NCBI GenBank assembly: GCA_001970955.1
Contig: MPUH01000478.1
Span: 1 to 51,369 of the forward strand
Length of the DNA: 51,369 bases
Direction of reading: 5' to 3'
Source of the DNA: Stentor coeruleus
Taxonomy: Eukaryota; Ciliophora; Heterotrichea; Heterotrichida; Stentoridae
The translations under genes and the position numbers were made by a program. The notes under the pieces are model-generated. The model did no database searches. It saw only the letters and a program-made list of their open reading frames with translations, and was not told the origin of the DNA. Within the stretch, counting starts at the first letter, position 1. Each line of letters starts with the position of its first letter. Of the stretch, positions 31,179-41,028 are shown in pieces.

Positions 31179-31760
31179 ATGAAAAAAGTTCACCTAAGCG
31201 AGGCTGATGTTCACAAACGTATAGCCAAGTTAGAGGAGGAACTGAATATTATCAAAGACGATCCTGAAAAGAAGAAGAAAAAGCTCAGGATTTTTAGTAA
31301 GTTATCCAAGCTGAAAAAGTCCTTAGGAGATCCAAAGTTAAGAGTTGAGCCTAGTGAGTTAAAAAAACAAATAGCTAAAAGACAGGAAAAAAAAAGAGCT
31401 AAAATCAAAAAACTTGCTGATAAACACAGAGCACAATATAGGCTTAATAAACTTCCTAAAGATCAGACTAATATTGTGTGTATAAATTGTAAAGGTCAAG
31501 GACATGTTATTAAAAATTGCCCGTTGTTAGATCAAAAACAAGTTTATTGTTATTCATGTGGGTCTAGGACTCATACTTATAGAGAATGTGATAAAACAGG
31601 TTTTGAATTTGCTGTATGTTTTTATTGCTCTGGAACTGGGCATCTTGCTAGTCAGTGTTCACAAAACCCAAATCCTGGAATTTATCCTAAGGGAGGAAGC
31701 TGTCACAAATGTGGGTCTGTGTGGCATATGGCTAAAAATTGTGATACCATTCAAAATTAG
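31179..31760 (+). CDS. ZCCHC9: ZCCHC9-like CCHC zinc-knuckle protein (193 aa)
   Basis: The basic, helical N-terminal half (residues 1-100, Lys/Leu-rich) is followed by four CCHC zinc knuckles: CINCKGQGHVIKNC, CYSCGSRTHTYREC, CFYCSGTGHLASQC and CHKCGSVWHMAKNC. The linker GIYPKGGSCHKCGS before the last knuckle is typical of ZCCHC9 and its fungal counterparts, which are nucleolar RNA-binding proteins linked to ribosomal RNA. Length and knuckle number fit. Single exon, ATG in an A-rich leader, stop TAG. Confidence 0.88.
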   Translation: MKKVHLSEADVHKRIAKLEEELNIIKDDPEKKKKKLRIFSKLSKLKKSLGDPKLRVEPSELKKQIAKRQEKKRAKIKKLADKHRAQYRLNKLPKDQTNIVCINCKGQGHVIKNCPLLDQKQVYCYSCGSRTHTYRECDKTGFEFAVCFYCSGTGHLASQCSQNPNPGIYPKGGSCHKCGSVWHMAKNCDTIQN

Positions 31761-32239
31761 ATAGTTTTATACTTTATGAATGCTTTTAAGGATTTTGGAT
31801 TTAGTTTTTGGGTGGGTTTTTGATTTAGGTTATGTTGAATTAAAGTAAAAATGTGGGATTGTTTTAGAAAATTTAGAGAGTAGGAGTATTTAAGATATGT
31901 CTATGTAGGATATTGGATATGGAAAATATTAGATTAATAAGGCAACTGTTTCTAGTTTACAGCTGCTCTGAATGTCATGTTTTTGTCTATTGTAATCTTT
32001 GTATTGAAATATTTATCTTACTCAATACCCAAAATACCAAATCCAAAAATTATTTCTATTTGCACATTATCAAAATCTCAATTATTTTAAACCTAAATCT
32101 AACCATAATCCATTTCACAATACTCCCCCTCCAAAAAAAACCCCGACAATTCCAATAACCTCCCATCTAAAACATATAATTTATTACAAAACCCTTCACA
32201 TTTCCTTTAATCCAAAAAAAAAATACCATATAAACCCAT
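31761..32239. other. Convergent 3' spacer, no gene seen
   Basis: The clearest composition flip in the window: 31801-31860 has 17 G and 0 C, 32101-32160 has 23 C and 1 G. An 81-codon open frame across it is a composition artefact. Confidence 0.7.
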
Positions 32240-32788
32240 TTACTCTATTATGTAATTAAGCTCTCTTAACTGTGAGGCAAATCCAGGATTAGGGTCAACA
32301 ATCGACCTTTTTTCCCTCAAATATTCTAAAGCATGTTCAAAAGTCCATAAATTTACTTTCATCAAATAACCAATAACAACAGAGGCAGACCTGCTTTTAC
32401 CTGCAAAACTATATAAACTTTACCAATGAATAAGTATTTTCCCACTAATCAAAGCAGAGTTTATATACTCAAAACACTCTGATAAATAGTCAATGATTTT
32501 CACATCAGGTGAATCAAGGATTTTTACTATTTTATAAGTGAAATCTTCAGGAAAAACTGGAGATATATTGTCTGCTACACAGAGAATATGCGTAATTCCC
32601 ACTTCTTTAAGCTTATTTTTACACATGGCAGCACCTATACTACCGATATACACTCCTGGTACTACTTCTGCAGGAATGTTGTCGGTCTTAACATATTTTA
32701 AAGCTAGGAACATACGGATTTGCTTCATGATGTTAATAATTGCTTGGTCGTTTGTGGGCTCTTGGTTAGGGTTTTCACTGATTTCCAT
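32240..32788 (-). CDS. Dual-specificity protein phosphatase (177 aa)
   Basis: Exons are 32424-32788 and 32240-32408, with a 15-nt intron (32409-32423, GTAAAGTTTATATAG, phase 2). Unspliced, the frame stops at ...KILIHW; splicing gives ILIHCFAGKSRSASVVIGYL, the HCxxGxxRS phosphatase loop with the catalytic Cys near residue 122. The Cys codon itself is split TG|T by the intron. The N-terminal part shows the usual DSP entry (EVVPGVYIGSIGAA ... GITHILCVAD), and a general-acid Asp may lie in DSPDVKIIDY. The compact single-domain length matches atypical DSPs of the DUSP type. Substrate unknown; a MAP kinase such as the one at 5.4 kb is only a possibility. Stop TAA. Confidence 0.93.
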
Positions 32789-33700
32789 TATTAGGATATA
32801 AAATTTGCATTGGATTTTGGTTGATGATAGGCTTTTTAATAGAAAATTTGCATTTTGAAGTTTTAAAACTTGATTTTATTTAGTTTTTGTGTAGAATGGT
32901 TGAGGATGAGTTTTAAGTGTTTAGGGAAAAAGATATGATTTTGCGTGAAGATTTTTTTGTTTTTGAAGAGGATTTCGATTTGCCTGAGCGAATTTGAATT
33001 AGGGTTTATGAGAATTTTATGATGGTGTAAAATGATTTGAATTGATTAAGATTTTGTTTCTAGGATATTATTAATAAAGTATGATTGATATCTGAGATTA
33101 ATTTGAATAAAAAAATAGAATACTAATTCTGACGATATTTTGATACAAAATGCTAATTGTTATATAGAAATATGATAATATTAAACACAAATTCTTATTA
33201 TAATCACACAAATTAATATCTTAAATCATTCTATTTCCTCAAAATTTATATTATCAATATAATTATAAGCATTAAAACCTATAGTTAATTACTATATTTG
33301 ATGTACTTTGTTTTAGAGTTTATAAATATATTGCACTTTGTACTAAAAGCAAAATTGAGTTTGTAGCATTTTTGCGCAAATCCAATCTCTTGTCATTGAA
33401 TATTTAACTTTCTAACTTTACTTAGCAATTCTTTAAAATCCTTTTTTACACAAGTACTTTTCCATTTTCTATAAAATTGTCTAAAAACTTTCCTGTATTC
33501 TATTTATAAAAGTTCAGGAAACTTGTTGTTACTGGGTTAATTGCTGAAGGGTTATTCATAAATTTGTCACTTAAAAAGTTGATATTAAATGAACTTATGC
33601 TAGGGTAAATATCAACATGATTTATTACTTAAGTTTTCTTAATATAGTTCTTCAGATAAAAAAGTTGAAAAAAATATATAGAAAAAGTCAAAATCATTAG
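32789..33700. other. Long spacer, left part
   Basis: G/T-rich to about 33080 as usual right of a gene, then mixed composition with short open stretches but no supported gene. Confidence 0.5.
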
Positions 33701-33850
33701 AGAATTCTTTTGACATTGCCATCTATTATATTTATCTCTAAAAAAGTAGTTCAATGTCTTGTATTTCTTACATCTACTTTTCCTCAATTGCATATATATA
33801 TCATTTGTTGATTTTTTTTTAACACAACAAGGAACTTTAAATTATAAACC
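33700..33850 (-). pseudogene. Possible decayed transposase fragment
   Basis: The minus strand holds an open stretch without a good start encoding CKKYKTLNYFFRDKYNRWQC, followed by hydrophobic residues. The spacing of Cys, Arg-Trp and Cys resembles the zinc ribbon at the start of ISXO2/IS1595-type transposases found in ciliates. No DDE core could be recognised downstream, so this is weak. It sits in the middle of an unusually long spacer whose two ends keep the normal composition. Confidence 0.25.
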
Positions 33851-34095
33851 GTTAAAATATATGTATGAATTATATAAATATTAAACTACACACAATCCAT
33901 ATAATTTAAAAAATCATAGAAAATAAATATAAATATCCATTATATATTAGCTAAGAAAAACTCCTAAACTGATCAAAACATGAAAATCCTACACAAAAAC
34001 CTTGATAATCACATGAAAACTAGTGAAATTTTTCTGAATTTAAAAGTTAATTTATAAAAGAAATTATAAGTTAATATGCTAATTAGGATTTAGGA
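33851..34095. other. Spacer, right part, C-rich on + strand
   Basis: AT-rich with the usual C-rich, G-poor composition left of a gene. No feature is seen. Confidence 0.4.
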
Positions 34096-34524
34096 TTATG
34101 GATTGTTCATTTTTTGCAATATCGAGGCGACTTTTTCTTTTTCAGTTTTCAATTCAGCTTCAAGTTCCTGTATACGGATTTGTAGTTTGAAATTGTTTTT
34201 CCTTTCAAGTTCCAGCTGTGAACGAAGCCATTCATTTTCTGAATTGCGGTTTATAATTCCTAGGTTTTCATCAGTGATTTTACGTATTGGTTCAGTAAAA
34301 GCTTCAAGTGGCTGAGGATCAGGGGATTGTCGTTGACCTGAAACAGCTTTACGATGTCCTTTAGCTAAACCCATAGATGAATACAAATGTACAGGAGAAG
34401 GCATTGTGTTTGAAAATTGGTCTTTGAAATTTTGACTACTGAGCTCTTTTTTCTGTAGTAAAAGCGCATAATGATGTGATGGTGAAGCTGGGGGTTTAGC
34501 AAAAATATTACCTGTGTTTTCCAT
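34096..34524 (-). CDS. Small coiled-coil protein (142 aa), unknown
   Basis: An intact ATG-to-TAA frame. The first 95 residues are Ser/Pro/Gln-rich and probably disordered; residues 96-140 (starting NEWLRSQLELERKNN) are a clear coiled coil with regular Leu spacing. No family is recognised. A centriolar or cytoskeletal adaptor would fit the layout, but this is inference. Confidence 0.6.
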   Translation of the reverse strand: MENTGNIFAKPPASPSHHYALLLQKKELSSQNFKDQFSNTMPSPVHLYSSMGLAKGHRKAVSGQRQSPDPQPLEAFTEPIRKITDENLGIINRNSENEWLRSQLELERKNNFKLQIRIQELEAELKTEKEKVASILQKMNNP

Positions 34525-34581
34525 ATTAGTTATAATTATGAATTTAACTTAATTTGGTTTAGAGGTTTTATTAGTATAAGT

Positions 34582-34747
34582 TTTTTGTTGTTGATGTTAT
34601 GTTGTTTTAAAGGTGGATATGTGGGGGTGATTAGGGAGTTTTTGTGGTTTTATATCAAAATTAGGAAATTAGATGTGAAAATNTTTTTGTTGTTGATGTT
34701 ATGTTGTTTTAAAGGTGGATATGTGGGGGTGATTAGGGAGTTTTTGT
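34582..34747. repeat. Assembly junction: 64-bp direct repeat, 37 unmatched bases, one N
   Basis: Bases 34582-34645 and 34684-34747 are identical. The left copy is followed by 37 bases absent from the right copy, then N34683. The left contig end therefore diverges after the overlap, through an allelic variant or a bad contig tip. The junction is intergenic. Confidence 0.88.
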
Positions 34748-34817
34748 ATATAAAAATGATTGTTAATAGAGTTTGAATATGATTATAGGATTTGCTATTA
34801 AATGACCTTATTTATAC

Positions 34818-35270
34818 TTATTTGTTAAGTAATTTGTCGAGTTGATTTTTCCAAGTTAAGTGACCTACTTGAGGTAATGGGGTACTTCCTTTTAAGACTC
34901 TAGCTTTTTCTTCAATGTGTCCGAGGATTAGTTTGTTAGCTAAAGGTTTGTCTATTCTCACTGCTGGCTGTTGCTTTTCTGTAAGGGCCTCTTGAACTTT
35001 ACCTACATACTCTTTTATCCTTTCGATTTCTTGTTTGAGTGGGTGTTCAGAGACATCTTTGCCCTGAGTCTTCAGCAGGACATAATAAAGTGAATGTAAT
35101 GTGTAAGCTAAAGCTGTATTTAACTTTAATGAATCTTCAATTGATAACTGGGAATTCAGATCACTAAGCGAGTCAAACTCAAACACAGGATTTAAATTTG
35201 TCCCAAGTGTGTCTAGTGAAAGCGATAAACTTTTAAGGTTTTCTTTTAGTTCTGCAGGTAGATACGACAT
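34818..35270 (-). CDS. C1D: C1D/Rrp47-like nuclear exosome cofactor (150 aa)
   Basis: C1D (Rrp47/Lrp1 in yeast) binds the exonuclease Rrp6 and helps the nuclear exosome mature rRNA and small RNAs. The Sas10/C1D domain covers residues 1-100; LNTALAYTLHSLYYVLLKTQG and EHPLKQEIERIKEYVGKVQE align with the family's best conserved stretch. The C-terminal 50 residues are basic, as expected for RNA contact, and the length matches human C1D (141 aa). ATG at 35270, TAA stop, no intron. Confidence 0.9.
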   Translation of the reverse strand: MSYLPAELKENLKSLSLSLDTLGTNLNPVFEFDSLSDLNSQLSIEDSLKLNTALAYTLHSLYYVLLKTQGKDVSEHPLKQEIERIKEYVGKVQEALTEKQQPAVRIDKPLANKLILGHIEEKARVLKGSTPLPQVGHLTWKNQLDKLLNK

Positions 35271-35625
35271 CTTAAATTATAACGACATATTTTAAAAAAT
35301 CTTTTCACAGTAATACTTTATATTTCTTATATAATAAAATAGAGTTATTAAGAGAATCATTGAAAATTTATACTTTTTTCCCTTTAGGTATTAGAATGAA
35401 TAGTTTTTATGAATTTAGGTATCTAAATACCTATTTTTTTTTTAAAATTCAAATATCATAATAAATCATAATATTAAACATGCAAACTTCTAATTTATTT
35501 TATACTTATCCTATCTAATAATCATATAAAATGCAATATAAATAACACCCATCATAAACATCTTCTACTAAAAATACTATTTTCTCATATACAGCCTATC
35601 ATTATTCCTATTAAAAAAGCTAACT
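35271..35625. other. Intergenic spacer, no gene seen
   Basis: AT-rich; C-rich on the + strand in its right half. Nothing else is seen. Confidence 0.5.
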
Positions 35626-36777
35626 CTAATTATTTTTTTGATATTTTTTCTTAAATACCTGATATCCATTAGTTTTCTTCATAATTTCAATATCTTTTGG
35701 TGCTATCTGAACTCCACAAGGACAACAAACCCTGAAATTCTCAGGAGTAAATTCTTCTTTGATTATTTTGAAAATACAATCTTGACAATGTTTTTTCTTA
35801 CAATTCATGAGTTTACTAACTGGCATATGATGTTCTAAGCATATTGGCTCTTTTAATTGTAAGAGTTCTTTAAGTCCTTTTATATCCAAAATCTCTTTGT
35901 TGATTTTAGCAGCTTCTTCAAGAGCTTCAAGGATTTCTGGTGAGTAAATATTTTGTTTAATTATAACATTAGACATAATTGTCATAAAATGTGCTAAAGC
36001 AGGATTAAATATTTCTTTACTTTGTGGATTTACTTGTATTGGTTCATGGACTACTTGAGACCTTTCTATAAGTTTTATTTGAGTAACAGGCTCTGGTTGT
36101 TTTGATGCTTCAGGGGGTTTTGGGATATATAAAAAGGGTTCTTGCCTGATGTCTATTTGCGAGTCAGAATTTGCATCAAAGATTTTTTCTAAGTTATGGA
36201 TAAGTGCTCCATATGAATTTTCTGAAAAATAGTATATATTAAAATAAACACCCCAACTATTGTTTGGTGGACTATAACAATAACTGCTTTCTTGCCAAAT
36301 TATTTTTATACACACAGATAGAGATTCTGATATCTGAGAAAAAAGTTTCATCAACTGCACTGAATCGCTCATATCTAAATTAAGCCCTAAAGAATAAGCG
36401 CTTTCATAGAAAATAATATATCCTGCTTGATAAATTGAAATAAAAGATTCTTCATTTGATATCCAAGCATTAAGCCAAGAAACACATTCATTCCTGTTTG
36501 GATTATTTTCTAAGTGCCTAAGTATATCTTTATATCTTTGAAATGCGGTGTTAAGATTAAAATGAGTAACATAAGGATCGAGAGAATTTATTTTTGCATA
36601 GAGCTTTTCTCTAAACACTTTTAGATATTCAGGACAAGCCTTAAGTCGAATTATAGAACTAAGTATTGAATATCCGATGACAAAATGTAAGGAGTGTTCT
36701 TTATTTGAAACTATGAGGACTTCTGTAAAATCCTTTAGTATAGGTATAGATATTGGGCTCTTGGTCACAAAAGACAT
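35626..36777 (-). CDS. RING-like zinc protein with unknown N-terminal domain (383 aa)
   Basis: The last 75 residues hold a RING-like set: CLEHHMPVSKLMNCKKKHCQDC ... CCPCGVQIAPKDI, with Cys/His spacing compatible with two zinc sites. The N-terminal 220 residues form an unrecognised globular domain with two motifs, VSWLNAWISNEESF and WGVYFNIYYFSENSYGALI; the latter resembles the hydrophobic-His/Asn-Tyr ending of OTU-type cysteine peptidases, but Asn-Ser replaces the usual Gly-His, so this is speculative. A flexible Pro/Gln linker joins the two. It may be a ubiquitin-pathway protein. ATG at 36777, stop TAG. Confidence 0.65.
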   Translation of the reverse strand: MSFVTKSPISIPILKDFTEVLIVSNKEHSLHFVIGYSILSSIIRLKACPEYLKVFREKLYAKINSLDPYVTHFNLNTAFQRYKDILRHLENNPNRNECVSWLNAWISNEESFISIYQAGYIIFYESAYSLGLNLDMSDSVQLMKLFSQISESLSVCIKIIWQESSYCYSPPNNSWGVYFNIYYFSENSYGALIHNLEKIFDANSDSQIDIRQEPFLYIPKPPEASKQPEPVTQIKLIERSQVVHEPIQVNPQSKEIFNPALAHFMTIMSNVIIKQNIYSPEILEALEEAAKINKEILDIKGLKELLQLKEPICLEHHMPVSKLMNCKKKHCQDCIFKIIKEEFTPENFRVCCPCGVQIAPKDIEIMKKTNGYQVFKKKYQKNN

Positions 36778-37188
36778 TTATTATATAAAAAACTATTTAG
36801 TTTTGATTTTTAGTTTAAAAGGATGCTTTGATGAAGGTTTATATGTGTTTTTTTGAATTGAATGCTTAAATATTTTTGGTGATTTTTTTGTAAATAAGCT
36901 TTTGAAGGCTTATTAAGAAAATGAGACTGGGATTTAATAGCTTATAATCCTTATATCAGCAACTCTTCTATTACTTCCACTTTAAAATCTAAACCCTCTA
37001 AAAAAAACACAAATTTTAATTTAATCAACTATTTTTCCCTTTTTAAATCTTTATATATACAACAACTTCATCATGAAAGATATTAAAATTTCAAATTCTC
37101 TAAATTGTAAAAAATGTATATCTAAAGTAAACAATAAAACCTAATCAAGCTTTTTATTTCATACAACTTAAACATATTATATAAATAT
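36778..37188. other. Intergenic spacer, no gene seen
   Basis: G/T-rich to about 36935, then C-rich on the + strand. No gene is visible. Confidence 0.6.
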
Positions 37189-38079
37189 TCAAATAGAATA
37201 ATTAGTTTGATCATCTAATGTAATAAGTTCATCAATCTGTCTCTGACTAAATGTTCTAGAAAGTTCCATTTTGACTTCTTGGGTCAATCCATAAGCAATT
37301 GAATTCAAAAATCCTCCTAAACTAAGCCCAACACCTCCAATCAAAGTCAAATACCATTCAGGTGTAATACTAAAACTCATAAGCCTAATAATAATCACTG
37401 GAAGTAACGATCCTATCATAATAATCGGGTACATTTTTAGCTTTAAAATCATAGCTTCAGCATACTTCCTAGTCTCAGGTTTAAAAATATCAGATGTTTT
37501 AATCTCTGAAATTACTTTAAAATGCTGTACTGTAATATATATAAAAATAAAAAGTAGAGGTAGATAATAAGTAATAAGTCTATAAACAATTTGCCTGTAA
37601 AATTCAAAATTTATATAATTAGTCTGCATTATCCAACACCAACCTAAAGCAACTTTATATTCATGAATATCTATAATAACTAAAAAACATAGAATTGGTA
37701 TAATAAATCCAATAATAAGATATAGTCTTTCATATGTTGATATATCTTTTTTATATAGTACAGTAAGGCTTATTGCATGAGCTATAAATGCACACCATAA
37801 AAGTGAAGAAAGTCCAAAATAACTTATAAAATACCCTTGAATTTGGCATAATGTATATGATTTCATGTATGGGATGATCATTCCGATTGAATTGCCAAGA
37901 TCAGCTATTGTGAGGTAAAATATAAGCCTGAAAGGAAGTTTTCGTAGAGATGGGTAACAGAAATATAAAACAATTATAAAAATGCACCCTATTATGCTAA
38001 GAGAACTTACGGCTGCATTAGCATAATAGATATAGTATTGTTGATCTTCCTTATAATCATAAACCAAATAGTTAGCCAT
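37189..38079 (-). CDS. Seven-helix receptor of the cAMP-receptor-like (class E) family (296 aa)
   Basis: Seven hydrophobic helices are clear. Family features are LRKLPFRLIFYLTIADLGNS at helices 1-2, CQIQGYFISYFGLSSLLW at helix 3 (Cys for the extracellular disulfide with CWI in loop 2), and FLNSIAYGLTQEVK at the end of helix 7. These match the Dictyostelium cAR/crl group and its ciliate relatives. The short cytosolic tail has several Ser/Thr. The ligand cannot be deduced. This gene ends in TGA, the only clear TGA stop in the window. ATG at 38079, no intron. Confidence 0.85.
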   Translation of the reverse strand: MANYLVYDYKEDQQYYIYYANAAVSSLSIIGCIFIIVLYFCYPSLRKLPFRLIFYLTIADLGNSIGMIIPYMKSYTLCQIQGYFISYFGLSSLLWCAFIAHAISLTVLYKKDISTYERLYLIIGFIIPILCFLVIIDIHEYKVALGWCWIMQTNYINFEFYRQIVYRLITYYLPLLFIFIYITVQHFKVISEIKTSDIFKPETRKYAEAMILKLKMYPIIMIGSLLPVIIIRLMSFSITPEWYLTLIGGVGLSLGGFLNSIAYGLTQEVKMELSRTFSQRQIDELITLDDQTNYSI

Positions 38080-38681
38080 TGTTTATTTTTTGGGTGTTAA
38101 AGGTTAAGATAAGAAAAATATATATTTTTTTATTACAATTATAAGTTAAGCTTTAAGGGTTCTGTGCTAATAATTGAAGATTTTATAAGGATGTGAAAAG
38201 GATTAGAGGAATTTTTGATGAAAGGGATATTTCTTAATGATGATTCTGGTTAAAGATGAGATTTATAAAAAAATACTATAGGAGAATGAGAAAGAAATTG
38301 ATAAAAAATATATTGTTATTTAGTATTGTGATAGTTAGATTATAACTTTTACAGTAAATGATAAGAATATTAGAAAATTATCAAGAGTTTTATACATAAT
38401 AAAAGTAGTTTATGCTTGGATACTCTTATAATCCACTAAGAAACTTAACTATTTTAAAAATCATAAGTAAAAACTATCTGAACTTATACATATTACACAA
38501 TATTATAAACTATTTATTATACATAATAAAATCATTACTCCTCTATATTAACCTTATAAAAAATCCTAACCTAAAATCATTATCCAAAAACTTTCTCTTA
38601 ATCTTAAACATCTTCTATTCTCATCATTATCTCACAATCCTTAAAAATGATTTCTCATATTTCTACAATAAATTATTTTCA
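38080..38681. other. Intergenic spacer, no gene seen
   Basis: 38221-38280 has 10 G and 3 C, 38581-38640 has 17 C and 0 G. The two flanking genes are in tandem, so the flip is not caused by divergence or convergence. A 100-codon + frame here is low-complexity Ile/Leu/Asn and is rejected. Confidence 0.65.
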
Positions 38682-40862
38682 TTACTTATGCCTTCTATTC
38701 CAATGATCTTGTAATAGTTCTTTATTCAGAAACTTCCTCCCGCATCCTTCAACCATACACGGAAGCAAAGGTTTAGGCATGAACTCATTCAAATCCTTCG
38801 CATACTCCACAACTCGTATCAATTTCTCATCATCTCCTCCCATATCCAGTATTTCTTTAACCATATCACTAAGTTTTTTAACATTTTCTTCCCCAGCAAC
38901 ACTTTCCCAAGGTACAAGTCCTTTAGATAAACAGCATAAATTACAAAAAATCATACACAATTGTCCAGAAAACTCAAACTCAGTATTACGAACTTCATCT
39001 AAAAAGTTAATCAAAGAATCAAAAATTATTTCAGAATACAAAAGTTCCTTAGTAACCCAAGAAATGTTTATAAAACAACCTAATGAGAAATAAACAATAT
39101 CCCAACATGAATGATTTAAAAGCATTAACAAAGCATCTATCATAAAAAGCCCAGGAAGTTCTTTACATATATTTTCATGTCTTGTAAGATTAGCTAAGGT
39201 TCTTAAAGCTTGAACAGCAATTTCTTCATTATAACAATTTACGACCATTGATGAAATTTTGGAAAATGCGATAAGCCGATTGTGTTCATTAACATAACCC
39301 AAGTCTGGAAGGTCATAAAATAATAAGTTAGCCATACAAGCAACAGAATTTAAAACTAACTCTTCATAAGGTTCAATTTTATAACGGGATAAAGTATCTA
39401 ATAAAAGCTTTAAAACTTCTTCGGCTGATAAAAATTTCGGTCCGATATGCTTAGCTTTTAAGATATTTGCGATTAGTCTAATGATTTTTATTAGAAGGTC
39501 AACTGACATTTCATCAGTATTCCCAATAATATCTTCCCATATATATAATAAATTTTCTATAGAATCTAATTCATTTATATCATTTTCTGTGTTATAATCT
39601 CCAAGAATATTTGCTAAAATATAACAGGTACGCGATAAAACTAAAGGGTCTGAGGAATTAGTAAAAATATTGAAAAAAGTTGGGATTGATGGACGAAGGA
39701 TTGCATTGACTATATCTTCAGGACTAAGTTTTGTTATAGTTTTAAGACAATTAAGTAATATTTCCCCTTTGTTATAGATTTTAATCATTAATATGATTTT
39801 TTCTAATATCTGCAATTCCATTATAGTCTGCAAAGATCTTGAACTTGATAAGTTTTTTATTATCCCTGAGACTTGGATTAGTAAATCCACATGTTTTGGG
39901 TTTGGGTGTGGAAATTCATCTATACCAGGTGTTGGTAATAAAGGCATTAACACACTTAGAAATTTATATGATTGGAAAGTGATTTCTTCATTATTTGTAA
40001 CATTTTTCACACTACCTAACAAATATAACATAAACTCATAAGGTAAACCGATTTGAGAATATGAATCTTCTGATATTATACTTAAAAGGACTTCATAAAA
40101 AGTGTTGATAAGTTCTTCTTTTTTAAAAATTTCATCATTTTCACTACTTTTCGTTAGCTGGTATAAAGATTTTATAGCTCCAAGGGCTAAAGGATTTGTC
40201 ACAACAGATTTTTTCTTTTTTCTATAAAGCATATCGTGATTTGTCACATTTTCAAGTATATTTTTACAGATTTTCATGATTTTAATTGTATCTTTTTCAA
40301 AAAACTCAAGAGTGAAAGCTAATGATTTTAAGATTTCTTTACGGCTTATCCATATTGGCACATGAGGAGAGTATTTAAGCTCTGCAAGTATATCAGTAAT
40401 ATTATCAAGAAGAACTTGAAGTTTTTCATTCTCAAAACAATTTCTATATTCTGCATCACTTCTTATCTTATCAATAGTTTTTATTATATCCCTAGCTTCA
40501 TTTATCATAGGGTTTTCATCATCTTCTTCCTGAATTTCTTCAGGTATTTCACGAATGATTTTCACAGGTTTTCTTGGAGGATTTTTTATATCTTCACTCA
40601 TAACTTTTCTTCCAGTTTGAATGACAGGTTCTAATATTACAGGTCGTTGTTTAAGAGGTTCAAGTTCTTTAGCAAAAGTTTTGATTGAATAAGAAGATGG
40701 AGGTCTAGCAAGGTCACTATTTGAAAATAATGTCCTTTGAGAATCACCAGGGGTAAAAGGTCGAGACGGTTCTTTGATAGAAGCTCTTGCTGTGCTGATA
40801 ATGCTACTAATAATGCTTTTATCAAGATGCGCTTTGACCTTATCTTTGCTTGCCGAGTTCAT
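38682..40862 (-). CDS. ARMC2: ARMC2-like armadillo-repeat protein with C-terminal C2H2 finger (726 aa)
   Basis: ARMC2 is needed for axoneme assembly in flagella of other eukaryotes. The N-terminus carries the family's RPFTPGDSQRTLF ... RPPSSYS motif (residues about 30-60); an acidic linker follows, then about 12 armadillo-type helical repeats (for example VNCYNEEIAVQALRTLANLT and DIVYFSLGCFINIS). The last 28 residues form a C2H2 zinc finger, CMVEGCGRKFLNKELLQDHWNRRH, which is not part of animal ARMC2 as I know it. The frame extends to an ATG at 40910, but the ATG at 40862 (MNSASKDK) has the usual leader ATATAATATG and fits better. Stop TAA. Confidence 0.85.
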   Translation of the reverse strand: MNSASKDKVKAHLDKSIISSIISTARASIKEPSRPFTPGDSQRTLFSNSDLARPPSSYSIKTFAKELEPLKQRPVILEPVIQTGRKVMSEDIKNPPRKPVKIIREIPEEIQEEDDENPMINEARDIIKTIDKIRSDAEYRNCFENEKLQVLLDNITDILAELKYSPHVPIWISRKEILKSLAFTLEFFEKDTIKIMKICKNILENVTNHDMLYRKKKKSVVTNPLALGAIKSLYQLTKSSENDEIFKKEELINTFYEVLLSIISEDSYSQIGLPYEFMLYLLGSVKNVTNNEEITFQSYKFLSVLMPLLPTPGIDEFPHPNPKHVDLLIQVSGIIKNLSSSRSLQTIMELQILEKIILMIKIYNKGEILLNCLKTITKLSPEDIVNAILRPSIPTFFNIFTNSSDPLVLSRTCYILANILGDYNTENDINELDSIENLLYIWEDIIGNTDEMSVDLLIKIIRLIANILKAKHIGPKFLSAEEVLKLLLDTLSRYKIEPYEELVLNSVACMANLLFYDLPDLGYVNEHNRLIAFSKISSMVVNCYNEEIAVQALRTLANLTRHENICKELPGLFMIDALLMLLNHSCWDIVYFSLGCFINISWVTKELLYSEIIFDSLINFLDEVRNTEFEFSGQLCMIFCNLCCLSKGLVPWESVAGEENVKKLSDMVKEILDMGGDDEKLIRVVEYAKDLNEFMPKPLLPCMVEGCGRKFLNKELLQDHWNRRHK

Positions 40863-41028
40863 ATTATATATAAAATATCGTATATTTCTATAGCATACTT
40901 TGTTAATCACATTAAATTATAGAAAACCACATCAATTTCCTATTTCATTAAAAAAAAACTCATAATTTTATATAGAAACTTCAAAAGCTAACTATAACTA
41001 GTATTTTATCCTGAAATAAATTCTTATA

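Noticed and set aside
31913..32158. 81-codon + strand frame
   Set aside because: It spans the composition switch of a convergent spacer, and no conserved features are seen.
38412..38714. 100-codon + strand frame of mostly Leu, Ile, Asn and Lys
   Set aside because: It lies in a C-rich, G-poor spacer whose composition alone opens the frame; it overlaps the ARMC2 3' end and encodes only low complexity.
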